A stretch of 64,000 nucleotides of DNA from Solenopsis invicta (GCF_016802725.1 NC_052671.1:18459231-18523230); one strand, 5' to 3'. Shown: positions 32,260-42,899, counted from the first letter of the stretch. Notes: generated by a model not told the origin, from the letters alone. Translations and numbers: made by a program.

Positions 32260-33148
32260 CCCTTTCTTCTCTTCTTTAAACGTGCTACTTTTAACTTGCA
32301 AGTGGACATTTAAGTAATCTAATTTGCATTAAATTTTATTATTCGCGGGCGTATGTACATTTATTATAATAATGTAAACTTGAAGATTTCACGATCATCC
32401 CAATATTTGACGGCCGGATGACAGATCAAAATTTGACAAGTTAAATGTAGCATAATTAAAGTGACAGAGAGAGAGAGAGAGAGAGAGTTAAAATAGAAGA
32501 GAGAGAGTTTAAATAGAAATGTGCTGTCCATGTACTTTTGTCAGTCATTTGAGCGCAGGAGGTGCCCCACTGAAACACCCGCGTGTAACAGTAAGTCGCG
32601 CCGCCCCTGTCTACCACTTGTATCCGACTCGTTATACGCTAACTAAATCTTATTGTAACTTGAAAACTAAGCTCCGGACAAATTTTTTCAAAAGGAAAAA
32701 TTGTCTCAGAATTCGATTACGAATATGCCAGCTTCGGGACCAATAGGTTATTTTGAATCACCCTGTAGGGAGTTGCGTTTCCAAAAATTGTCTGTAGTTG
32801 TTATTATTAAGGTAAAAAATAATGTAGGTAAAAAAAATCGGTCCAAAAAGAAAATTTCGGAAGGAAATCATTTCCAACAATTTCTGTAAAGTCAATAAAA
32901 AAATGTTTATAACTTGGAAAGGAAGCATTTTCAAACCCATGTTTATATAACTTTTTTTCATTCTTACAATGAGTGGAATATGCTCTTAAAGTTTGGCCAA
33001 CTATTTCTAAAACACCCTGTATATTATAAGTTCTGTCATTAGTATATGTTCTGTGATTACTTACTAAATCGTACTAAATTATACGAAATGGATAACGAAA
33101 TTGAAGTAAGCAAAATATATAAAACTAAAAATTAATATTGTCCAATAA

Positions 33149-34115
33149 CCCAAATAGACAAAATTTGGCATATTGTCTGCATATTGCCAAAATTTGCCGA
33201 TTAAAAATGCTTGCATAAAGACGTCAAGATGCGTCGCCAAATGAAATAAATGTTATCAGCATATAAAAGATGTCTTCCCACGCAACACAAGGATGTCCTT
33301 TGGACGTCCATTGGTCTTCGCGGTCCGACATGTCTTGATGTCCAGTGACATACCAATTATGTCGTATTGTAAACGCCCAGAAGACGTCCTTTGGACGTAC
33401 AATGTACAGCCTTCGAACGCCAAACGGATGTCATTAGGACGTCTGGGCATGACATAAAAAGAACTTTTATGGACGTTGTTTGGACATTATATAATATTGC
33501 GCGATTAGAACTTTATTTAGTAAAAAATAATATTTGTTAATAAAAGTAGTATTAATCCTGCCGAAAATGTGCGATTAAAACCGATTAAAAAAAAAGTAAT
33601 CCGAATCGATCGGGATTTCTGCACCGAAAATACGATGTTAAGACAGATTGAAAATAAGATCGGAACCCGGATAGATTTATTAAAACAGAATACATTAATG
33701 TAACACGTAACAAATGTTTAGTTTATAAAAAAAATATTTTTTGTATCCTTTTCGTTAAAAAGGATTAAAAAAAGATTAAATTTGAATTAAATATTTAATT
33801 TTTGTACAAGATTAAATAACAATACAAATTGTTATTTACATGTAAAAATTATAAAAATTTATGTGGAACAGCGTTCCACACAAACATCACATTTGAAAAA
33901 GAATGAGAGCAAGTATTCGTCTCGAGGTTGCAACAAGCAGCTCTTAAAAGTCTCACTGAAGTTATGAGCTGGGGAATCGGCCGCGGTGGCGCCTAGATAT
34001 AACGCATGTGGCCGCATTCAACTCACGAGAGGATCTCCCGCGGCGTGACCGCCTAGCGATGGTGCCAGCACTCACTTGTTAAATTTATTTCAATCCGAAA
34101 TTACAGAATTTCATA
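33149..34115 (+). mobile_element. truncated CCC-type element with GGACGTCC arm and core copy 3
   Basis: Starts CCCAAATAGACAAAATTTGG, close to element a's terminus. The left arm holds repeated GGACGTCC, AGACGTC and GGATGTC motifs, then the core at 33,560-34,115 (CCGAATCGATCGGG to CACTTGTTAAAT). The matching GGG end is not found; the copy seems truncated on the right. 34,116-34,398 is AT-rich DNA with a small hairpin (TTTGATTCACAGAATCATG and mirror). Confidence 0.7.
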
Positions 34116-34398
34116 AATTATAATTAAATCGAATTTTATTGTATACATGTATTTGATTCACAGAATCATGTAAACAGATATGATTCTGTAAATCAAATAT
34201 ATATACTTTGCTGCTAGATGTATAATTACTTTCTTTATATTTTAACTTTAGGTTCCAAAACGTTTTTTTCCGAGAAAAATTTTACTCGATATAATATACG
34301 TTATTATTTATTTATATTTTGAGTAGAATTTTCCTCACAAATAAAATGGCCATTAAATAGCATATTAAATTAATTGTTATATTGTAGTTTTATACATA

Positions 34399-34940
34399 CC
34401 CAGATAACATTTTTTGCGCGCAAAGTTTGCGCGTCTTATGCATGTAAACTGTGTACGCGGTTTGCGTGAGTTTTGCCCGCAAGTTGAAATTCTGTAATTT
34501 TAGATTGAAATGGATTTAACAAGTAAGTGCTAACGCCACCGCTAGGCGGCCACGCCGCAGGAGATTTTCTCGTGAGTTAAGTGCGGCCATAGGCGTTATA
34601 TCTAGGCATCATCGCCGCCAACTCGTCGGCTCATATTTTAGTGACACTTTCAGGAGCTGCTTTTTGTAACCTCGAGACGAATACTCGCTCTCATTCTTTT
34701 CAAACATGTCGTGTGTGTGAAACGTTGTTTCACATAAAATTTTATATTTTTACATGTAAATAACAATTTGTATTGTTATTTAATCTTGTATATAAATTAA
34801 ATGTTTAATTTAAATTTAATCTTTTTTTAAATCTTTTTTAACAAAAAAGATACAAGAAATATTTTTTTTTTTGTAAACTAAACATTTATTACGTTTACAT
34901 TAATGTATTCTGTTTTAATAAATCTATCTGGGTTCGGATT
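34399..34940 (-). mobile_element. truncated CCC-type element with core copy 4 (inverted)
   Basis: Starts CCCAGATAACATTTTTTGCG, which mirrors the internal end near 4,540 of element a. The subterminal part (GCGCAAAGTTTGCGCG, then GTGAGTTTTGCCCGCAAG) matches 4,454-4,530 and preserves the empty site of the MITE at 4,219. The core follows in inverted orientation to AGATAGATTTATT (34,915-34,930), where it is cut. Confidence 0.75.
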
Positions 34941-34945
34941 TTTAA

Positions 34946-35110
34946 GGGCCTCACACATGAAATGTATAACATAGCATAAGCGTAGCATAAGACTTCTGAA
35001 CCAATGGGAATCCTATGTAAATCAATTTGACGACTTTATACTGAATGCTCATTGGTCCGTCGGTCTTACGTTGTGCTTATGTTATGTTATTCATTTCATG
35101 TGCGAGGCCC
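34946..35110. mobile_element. 165-bp MITE, GGGCCTCACACATG ends
   Basis: Perfect ends GGGCCTCACACATGAAATG and, inverted with one mismatch, CATTTCATGTGCGAGGCCC. Flanks TTTAA (left) and TTTAG (right) suggest a short duplication. Inner mirror motifs ATAACATA(A)GC also pair. The GGGCC start with a T/A-rich 3-5 bp duplication would fit a PIF/Harbinger-like MITE, which I regard as tentative. Confidence 0.8.
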
Positions 35111-35332
35111 TTTAGAGTATATTTCAATGAGCACGAGCACACCTTGTTTCTTCCACCATGGTTGAGACGTTGACAGGTTTTCTAACCTGAATCGTTAATA
35201 ATATCTCGCGGGGCAAACGACACTTTTTTCTGTCGAATTCGTATGTGTGATGCAAAAACGCGTTGTATGAGCTTATAATAAGTACGTGCAATTAAAAATA
35301 TACATTTTGCATTAACGAGAGATAATATTATA

Positions 35333-36489
35333 CTTTTACGAGTGCTGTGTATCAAATTTTCCAAGTGTTATAATACATGATTGACAAAGTGCATATGAAT
35401 ATGGCAATGAAATAAAACTAATTAGACTGAATTCTTATTATTAAATCTGCTTTTGTTTTCCTCCAATACGTATCTCACTTTTCTTAGGGAAAATGTGCTT
35501 TCTTAAATTTGCCTTTAAGTCATAATTTTTTAACTCTAGCGTTAATGTAAATGTATATTTTGAATGAATTGATGTTTGGAAATAGTCAAATGATTGAAGG
35601 AAAATAGAAAAAAATTCTAATGCCTACGTTTAATTTTACAAGTTGAGTCTTAGAAACCCCAATGCTGCATGTCCTCTCTGGTTTCAGAAATTTATAACTG
35701 TGTATTAATTAGTAAGTAAGGTAAGTACATTTTGAATCCTGTTTATTAAAGTTAATAAAGTAAGTGTAACTTTAACAACATATGTAGAGTTCATTGAACT
35801 AGTTAAAATAATACATGATATTAAATATACTCGCTGTGTTACAAAATGAATTATCTCTTACAAGGGAGAATACTTTTTATAAGAGGCGTAGAAACATTAT
35901 TATAATATTAGGTATTACAGCGAGATTAAAACACATTTTATTTAATTACAATTAACATTTATTTTGTAACAGCGAACATATTTAATATCATGTATTATTT
36001 TAACTAGTTTAGTGAACTCTATATACATTGTAAAAGTTATACTTAAAATTAATAACTTTAATGAACAATATTCAAAATGTACTTACCTTACTTATTAATT
36101 AATCCAGTTACAAATTTTTCAAACCAGAGAGAACATACAGCGTTGAGGCCTCTAAGACTCAACTTATAAAATTAAACGTACAACAAGCATTAGAATCATT
36201 TTTATATCTTCATTCAATTATTTGACACTTGTTTGAAACGTCAATTCAAAATATACATTTACATTAATGCTAGAGTTAAAAAATTATGACTTACAGGTAG
36301 ATCTAAGAAAGCAAAACACATTTTCTCTGAGATACTCATTAGAAAAAGATAGAAAGACTAAAACAGATTTAATAATGTGCATTTGGTCTAATTAGATTTG
36401 TTTTGTTACCACATTCATGTGCACTTTGTCAATCATATGTTATAACATGTTGGAAAATTTGATACACAGCACTTGTAAAAGCATATGAC
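35333..36489. repeat. long imperfect hairpin, arms ~540 bp
   Basis: The left arm from ACTTTTACGAGTGCTGTGTATC is mirrored on the right to GATACACAGCACTTGTAAAAG. Paired blocks include TGATTGACAAAGTGCAT / ATGTGCACTTTGTCAATCA, TAACTCTAGCGTTAATGTAA / TTACATTAATGCTAGAGTTA, and TTAAAATAATACATGATATT / AATATCATGTATTATTTTAA. The loop lies near 35,870-35,940. No coding is evident. It could be a foldback element or a source of hairpin RNA. Confidence 0.88.
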
Positions 36490-36769
36490 TTTAGCTATAC
36501 AAGAAATATATTATTTACTGTAGATGGAGCTCAGGATTTGATGTTACAAGGACATCCATTCTTTTCATTTTACACTGGTAAGAAATTGATTTTTAAAAAT
36601 TTAATTATATTTTAAAGTAAGCAGTTTTTTATAATCTTGTAAGTTGAATACATAACTTTTATCAAAAAATATATATATTGCTTAACACTACAAAACACGT
36701 GATATCAGTATAAAATTATCTTTTTAAAAAAGGTAAAAAAAAGGCGTCAAGTGCGTGCGTGCGTGTGTG

Positions 36770-36816
36770 CGTGTACGTGTGTGTGCGCGCGTGTGCGTGT
36801 GCGTATGTGTGTGTGT

Positions 36817-36899
<83 letters not shown>
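36770..36899. repeat. GT microsatellite and flanking repeat
   Basis: About 50 GT units after GTGC-rich variants. The flanks (CTTTTTTAAAAAAGGT... and ACAAAACCCAAGTGG...) recur inverted around the AC tract at 46,621-46,680, so the microsatellite is part of a dispersed repeat. Confidence 0.9.
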
Positions 36900-36900
<1 letters not shown>

Positions 36901-37145
36901 CCCTTAAATCTTTATTTTTTTCTACAAAACCCAAGTGGTACTATATCTGTATTATCATTGAAAAATTTTCCTATTCCAATCCAAGTGGATCTTTAAGATC
37001 TGGCCAGATATAATCAGATATGACTAGATATAATTATATTGTTGAATTTAGATTTGTTGAAATATGATTAGATCTATCAGATCTGGCCAGATATGCAATT
37101 TGTCTGTATCCGACCAGATCTGAGAGATTTGACCAGATATAACTA

Positions 37146-38484
37146 CCCTGATAGCCACCTGTCTGTGTTGTTGCTGTAATGTTGCCGAAAACAAAGGGCA
37201 TTAGTTTTCAGCACATTTAGAACAAGGTGTGTGTCTCATTTGCCTTTGGTTTGACATCATATGAATTCAGCACGTTTTGCTGCCAATATGCTGCGTATTT
37301 GCTGTCAACGGTTTATCGCCATACATAAAGAGCAACATAAGAGCAAGTTGCCAATAACATGTGCTAAGTCATAAATTTTAGTAAAAATTTAACAACATGT
37401 CGAAAACGGTTAAATATATGTTTTGTACTTTTTTTTCAAATATATAAAAAATAAATAAGTTAATTCTTCTTTCTGCTGAATTGTCACCACTCTGCCAAAA
37501 ATGTGCGATAAAACCGATTAAAAAAAGTAATCCGAATCGATCGAGATTTCTACACCAAAAATACGGTATTAAGACCGATTGAAAATAAGATCGGAATCCA
37601 GATAGATTTATTAAAACAGAATACATTAATGTAAACCTAATAAATGTTTAGCTTACAAAAAAATATTTCTTATATCCTCTTTGTTAAAAAAAATTATATT
37701 TAAATTAAACATTTAATTTATGTACAAGATTAAATAAAAATACAAATTGTTATTTGCATATAAAAATATAAAATTTTATGTGGACCAATGTTCCATACAC
37801 ACGTCACGTTTGAAAAGAATGAGAGCAAGTATTCGTCTCGAGCTTACAACAAGCAAGTCCTGAAAGCTTACGGAAGTATGAGCTGGGGTGGCGTGGTGGC
37901 ACCTAGATATAACGCCTGTGGCCGCACTCGACTCACGAGAAAATCTCCCACGACGTAGCCGCCTAGCGGTGACGACAGCACTCAGTTGTTAAATCCATTT
38001 CAATTCAATCTGATAGCCAAGTAAATAATTAATTTACTCCTGTTTATTTATTACATTACACACACTCGCCAACACACAATCACATACGCACACGTGCGCA
38101 CACACACACACAAATCATTTTCGACATTTTATTTGGCTACAAGACAATAATTAACATATTTAATATTTTTAATAAATATACGACAAAAGCACAGCATCAT
38201 TATCTTTTTTTTTATTATCGTCACGTTACTCTTATGTTGTTGAAAATGATTGATAAAGCAAAATGTTTTCCACGAATAGATGTCATTTTGTTGGCAACAG
38301 AATAAGCAACAGTTGCTCTCTGTTTGCTTTGAATCTGCTGACATAAAATGTCTCAAATCTGCTCTCATGTTGTTGAATATGTAGGACTATGCATTACGTT
38401 TTCAGCAAATACACAGCAATTAGTCGAAAATTCATGCTCAGCATTAAGTTGCCTGATTTTGCAAAACATGCATGGCTATTAGGG
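37146..38484. mobile_element. element 'h': CCC...GGG transposon with core copy 5
   Basis: Ends CCCTGATAGCCACCTGT and, inverted, CCCTAATAGCCATGCATG. The flanking dinucleotides (TA and AG) do not match, so the duplication is lost or the boundary is shifted. Subterminal DNA is rich in GTTGCTG, TGTTGCC and GCAACA variants. The core lies at 37,495-38,012. A CA-rich microsatellite is at 38,056-38,112. The transposon resembles element a most closely. Confidence 0.72.
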
Positions 38485-38694
38485 AGGAGTAGTAAGCCTT
38501 AAGTCTTAGGAAATTAACCAATCACAGATTAATATAAAGACAATAATTGACTATGATTGCTATTGTACATCGGGACTTACAAAAATTAACAACCCCTATA
38601 GCACACTGCTATTTGTCGTCGTTTTGGCATCAAAACAACATCAAACATGTCACTTTATGTCATTTTGATGTCAAAAATTACGAATACTAATGAA

Positions 38695-40064
38695 GTGTGT
38701 ATCTCAACAATTGTGGCTCCATTATTTAGAGCCGATGCGCCAGCAAGAGCTCAAATACAAAATATAATTAATTTTAATGGAAAGTACGGTTGTAACATCT
38801 GCGAGATAAAAACAGAAAGATATAAACCAGCTTTTGGACAAAAAATCATTCGTGTTTATAATTATCCAAAGTAACAAATTAAACTAAGGACAGCGGAAAA
38901 ATGGAAGATCGAGCTAAAAAATTATTAATAAAAAAACGAGATATTAAAGGTGTTAAAGGTTACTCTGTAGTTTCTCTATTACCGTTTTTAGATTTGTCCA
39001 TTTGTCTCTTGCCCGAATACATGCATTCAGTTTTGTTAGGAATAGGCAAACAATTCATTAATATTTGGTTTCATAAAAAAGGTGCATGAAACATTGTACA
39101 ATATTTAAGAGAAATTGATAATTTTTTTGACTAATATTCGACCACTTCATTCATTTCATAGAATGCCACGAAGTATTTTTCTCCATTCCTTTTACAAAGC
39201 TTCTGAGATTTATAATTGGATTTTATTCTATTCTGTTCCGATTTTGTCCAACTTTTTACCTGATAAATATTTCCAACACTAGCTACTTCTAGTTATTGCT
39301 CTCTTTATTCTACTTCAAAACAGTATCAATACAGAATTAGAGCTTGAAGAAGCGGAAATTTGCTTAAGATTATTCGTGAAAGATATTAAAGTTTTGTACG
39401 GCGATAGAAAACTCACTTACAATGCGCATCAACTTTTATATCTCGGTTTGTGTGTTCGGCGATGGGGTCCTCTATGAGCAACATCGGCATTCCCATTTGA
39501 AAGCTTTAATGGTTTTCTAGCAAATTGTGTACATGGGACTAAGAATATGAGTCAAGAGATTATTAATAATTTAAAAATAGCTCAAGGCGCAGCGATTTTA
39601 AAAAATCAGTGTTTTGCTGACGAACATACTATTAACCATCATCTAATATCGAAAAAGATTACAAATTACTTGGTTCTCCTCAAGAATTGAAATTTATGAA
39701 TGATATTGAGAGAAGAGTATTAACATTAAATGGCCTACCCATCGACAATATATCTATTTACGCTCGAGCTAAAATTAAAAATAAGCTTTATACTTCACAA
39801 CTATATAAAATTACTAAAAATGATAGCTCTAATGTACAAGTAACGACCAATGACAATAAAACTAAATATGGATCTATTAGATTTTTCTTGGAAATAGATA
39901 ATAATTTATACTTTATTTTTCAATTTTATAATGTTACATTTACTAAAATGTTCTTTGATTGTCAGAAAGTTTTGAAAATTAAACATATTATACTTATTCA
40001 ACAGATAAATCAGTTTTTATTAATTAAAGTTAAGAATATAAAATCTTTAATAATTCTTATTTGA
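38695..40064 (+). pseudogene. TNP2-like (CACTA/EnSpm-type) transposase relic
   Basis: Fragments in several frames resemble the TNP2-like transposases of animal CACTA/EnSpm elements. APLFRADAPARAQIQN and FNGKYGCNICE (about 38,715-38,815) carry the typical DAPAR and Cys-x2-Cys motifs. VKGYSVVSLLPFLDL and LPEYMHSVLLGIGKQF (38,955-39,055) match the PDYMH...LLG signature. About 39,425-39,600 has LLYLGLCVRRWGPL, a stop, then FPFESFNGFLANCVHGTKN. 39,687-40,064 is a less conserved C-terminal frame. Stops and shifts, and a missing N-terminal part, show decay. Family assignment is from recognised motifs. Confidence 0.72.
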
Positions 40065-41293
40065 GTTGGTAATTATTTATGCAAATCTCCAAACTTCAAC
40101 TCAAATTTTTGTAATTTAAATTAAATGTAATTTAAATTAAATAATCAAATTTTTTGCTTTCTTTGCTTTTTTTTAACTATTACCTAATAATTTTATGTAC
40201 TAAATAATTTAAATTATATTCTTCTGCATTTGTTTTTTGTATTTTAGATATAAGGCACATTGATAAATAAAATTATATTAAATAACTACGTTTTTTATTT
40301 CTAAAAAGTACTTTGTCATCAGCAAATTATGTTTGTATCATAATTGATTTATTGTAATATATTATAGATGTTTAATTAAATTTTTTTAATTTGTTATGTA
40401 TAAATTTTTGTTTATATATTTAACACTTGCCGTAATTTTTTGTTTCTCGCCATTACATTGAGGTTATTTGTGTTTTACGCTTCTATTAAAAACTACTTCG
40501 TAATGAGATGGTTTTCGATCATAGGGGGGTGCAGGCACCTGTAGCACGTACTGTACCGAAGTGACCGGAGTACACAACGCGGGAAATTTTGCTCGGACGC
40601 GAATGACCCCATGATGACTAGTAAGAGTTAAATATGAAATTAGACAAATATCATTAAATATTTAATCATATTAATTAAATATGATCAGATATCAAATCAA
40701 TTTGATCTGCTCAGATATGAATAGCTTTTAATACAACCTCATTTCTACTTATAATATTTTGAGATATGCATATCTGACCATTGGTCAGACGTAAAGTATT
40801 TTGGGTCGCATTTGTTAAATATGATTATATCTAAACAGATCTGATAATATCTATTAATGATTTGTAGCGATACTGCAGTCATCTGGACTGTTTCATTGAA
40901 AATCAATGATAGATATTGTCAGATCTGAACAAATATGTCAGATCTGAATTATTCTTGAAAATATAAAATCACAGATATTGTCAGATATGAACATATATGC
41001 CAGATCTGGGATTTTCCTAAAAATACAGAATCACAGATATTGTCAGATATGAACAGATATATTAGATCTGGGATATTCCAGAAAAATTGAATTGCAGATA
41101 TTATCAGATCTGAAGAGATATGATCCGATTGAAACCGTCAAAGAGTACAATATATGCTACATATTGTTATATATTGACAGATACTATGATTAGATCTGCA
41201 TAGATATGATGAGCCATATCTGAGTATATCTGATCAGATATAATTTGATCTACAGAGATATGATTTGATCCGGTTAGATCTAATTCTTTTTTC

Positions 41294-41470
41294 CCGGGAT
41301 ATCTTAAATTTAATCCAACCTAAATATATTTTTCCAAAAATGTATGAAATCTTTAAATTGTGCTAATTATAAAAAGAATATATTGCTCTTTGAAATAACT
41401 ATTGTATTTACTAAAAAATAAATATCTTAAAAAATAATCAAACCCAAATGTATGTTTCCAAAAAAATGTA
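41294..41470. repeat. dispersed repeat segment related to 42,900-43,850
   Basis: AAATCTTTAAATTGTGCTAA and AATATATTGCTCTTTGAAAT match the arms of the hairpin at 42,900-43,772. It is the right flank of the CACTA-like insertion. Confidence 0.8.
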
Positions 41471-41909
41471 CCCCTATAACCATTTCTGCAACTGCAAAGG
41501 TTGGTAACAGATTTTGGTCTGCATATGATCCGCATACATTGGTATTTCCGGTACTATTAGCAAATTTGTATTAAATATACTACAACCTTGTTGGCAGAGT
41601 ATATGACAAATTGACGTTGAAAAGCAAGCAAATCTTGAAAGTTTTGACGACAAATTTATAACAAATGTTAAACAAGTTTGCTATTGCAAAAATGTTAGCA
41701 ATTTTCACGCAAGAATGCAATATTATCCCTTTGTCAAAATACACGACAGATTGAAAATTGATAGCAGACAGATCTGTTGTTTATATAATTGACAAATTGA
41801 TGGTAGATAGTAAGCAAGCTTGCTATTACAAAAGTGTCAGCATTTATCACACAAGAATGCAACATTAGTTGAGTTCCATAAAGCGCATAATGCGCTTGAC
41901 ATAATCCAC

Positions 41910-42605
41910 CAAAAGTTAAACAAGGATAAAATGTTACATTGCGCACATCATGCTATCTTTACGAAATTCTGCCATTATCTTTTTGTCAAAACACTTATGC
42001 AACTAATTTGTTTGTAATAATTATAACAACTATAAGAATTAAGAAAGCGTCATATATGTGTCTTTAGAAGTTTTTCTCGGTGAATCGATTGGTGCAATCA
42101 GTTTTTCTCTACAGTTATTTTTAACAATTTTTTTATAACAATTAATTGCAAAATTGACTTTTGCAACGTGCTCTTTACATCAATAATGTTTTATTATGCT
42201 TCGATACTACTTCTAATTGTTATTTTTTGATTGATCTGGCCATGAGTAGGAAAAGATTTTAATTATTTATATAGTTTATACTAAAAATATCTAAGGCTAA
42301 ATAATCATAGAATTAGTGATAGTGTTTGCGCGATATTCAAAACGCAAGTTTCTTTCGGTTTAGTTCAGTTTTACTTCAAATATAATTTTTTATCAACGAT
42401 ATTACATGTGTACGATTAGCTTAGTGTTAGCGTGTTAGGTTGTTATTCCGAAATCTTAGGTTCGAATCTCGCCGGCGCCGACATGCGTTTTCAAAAATCT
42501 TTAAAATAATGCGTAATTGTAATAAGTGAATTAAAATGTTATATGTGAAACAATGGATACAGATTAAGCTATAAAAATAATAAAATCTGTTATAAATAAA
42601 ATGAT
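41910..42605 (+). repeat. ~690-bp dispersed repeat with tRNA-like module, copy 2
   Basis: Opposite orientation to 26,010-26,690. It shares AGTTAAACAAGGATAAAATG, GCAACTAATTTGTTT, GAATCGATTGG(C/T)GCAATCAG, and the block after the tRNA-like module including ATGTTATATGTGAAACA. Confidence 0.87.
42409..42480 (+). other. tRNA-Asn-like sequence inside a repeat
   Basis: The order is A box TTAGCTTAGTGTTAGCG, anticodon region GTTAGGTTGTTATTCCGAAA with GTT in the loop, B box GGTTCGAATC and tail CGCCGGCGCC. The arrangement resembles eukaryotic tRNA-Asn, which has GTTAGCGCGTT followed by TGTTA and CGAAAG. The acceptor stem pairs poorly, so it is a tRNA-derived promoter-like module and probably not a functional tRNA. 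No T-run terminator directly follows. Confidence 0.65.
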
Positions 42606-42899
42606 TTTTTTTTGTTGGTCTTGGAAACATCAGATTTGATCTGTATTTGGTGTCATTCTGTCAGCACGTTTGAAAACAGATTTGGTTTGTATTTGGTTTG
42701 TATTTGCCATTTTGTCATCACATTATTATTATCAAATTTGTTCCGGTATTGATTTCAATTTGACTTTAGATATGTTTGTCAGATTTGGTTTACATTGGAC
42801 ATCTTAATGCGGACACAGTAAGATACGGTTTTGGTACGAAATTCCGCTGGAATTTGGTGTCCTTTTGATATCCTTTTGCATACAAAATGTTTGCTGGAT

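Larger units (their letters stand above)
24385..32765 (+). mobile_element. giant palindromic DD41D transposon
   Basis: Ends CAGGGTGATTCAAAATAACC and GGTTATTTTGAATCACCCTG with TA. The two sides mirror each other for about 2.3 kb. The left arm is 24,385-25,642, 27,517-27,543 and 28,865-29,896; the right arm is 30,452-32,765. Summed, the left arm (about 2,317 bp) equals the right (about 2,314 bp) once element c and a mariner are removed. The arms include the 3' half of the transposase, so that half is present twice in opposite orientation. Only about 555 bp in the middle is single-copy. GA/CT microsatellites and a tandem duplication of about 365 bp lie inside each arm. Confidence 0.92.
23876..33019 (-). 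mobile_element. outer DD41D element relic split by an 8.4-kb insertion
   Basis: Ends CAGGGTGTTTCAGAAATAG and CTATTTCTAAAACACCCTG with TA. The matching terminal region continues inward (TGGCCAAACTTTAAGAGCAT and mirror) to about 24,010 and 32,885. On the left, minus-strand coding remnants of a DD41D transposase remain (about 24,140-24,383: MHDGALAHFNRIAREFL, then FPDLNPLNFYLWG). It carries a stop, and the third catalytic Asp position now reads Asn. The palindromic element at 24,385 landed in that coding region. Confidence 0.85.
36989..41293 (+). mobile_element. candidate autonomous CACTA-like element with CAGATCTG arrays
   Basis: A block at 36,995-37,142 and a long block at 40,650-41,292 are built from GATCTG, CAGATATGA and ATCAGAT motifs in both orientations. 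The right end reads, inverted, CCCGGGAAAAAAGAATTAG, the CCC start of elements a, b, c and g. The flanks (CCAATCCAAGTGG left; ATATCTTAAATTTAATCC right) are contiguous, apart from about 17 bp, in the inverted repeat copy near 43,790-43,850, which fixes both borders. A TNP2-like transposase relic lies between (38,695-40,064) and element h is inserted near the left end. The left terminus itself has lost the CCC. Confidence 0.65.
41471..42892. mobile_element. possible CCC-type element around tRNA-like repeat copy 2
   Basis: Begins near CCCCTATAACCATTTCTG. It has arms of reiterated motifs (GACAAATTG, GCAAGCTTGCTATT, then TTTGGTTTGTATTTGG and CAGATTTGG). The centre is the repeat at 41,910-42,605, as in element c. 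The right junction lies near 42,892 by comparison with the hairpin family, but no GGG end is visible, so the boundaries are uncertain. Confidence 0.45.

Noticed and set aside
36716..37013. Open frames of Cys-Val or His-Thr repeats
   Set aside because: Pure translation of a GT microsatellite; the same applies at 53,018-53,490 and 63,350-63,990.
42409..42480. Functional tRNA-Asn gene
   Set aside because: Acceptor stem pairs poorly, it lies inside a dispersed repeat with a decayed second copy, and no T-run terminator follows.
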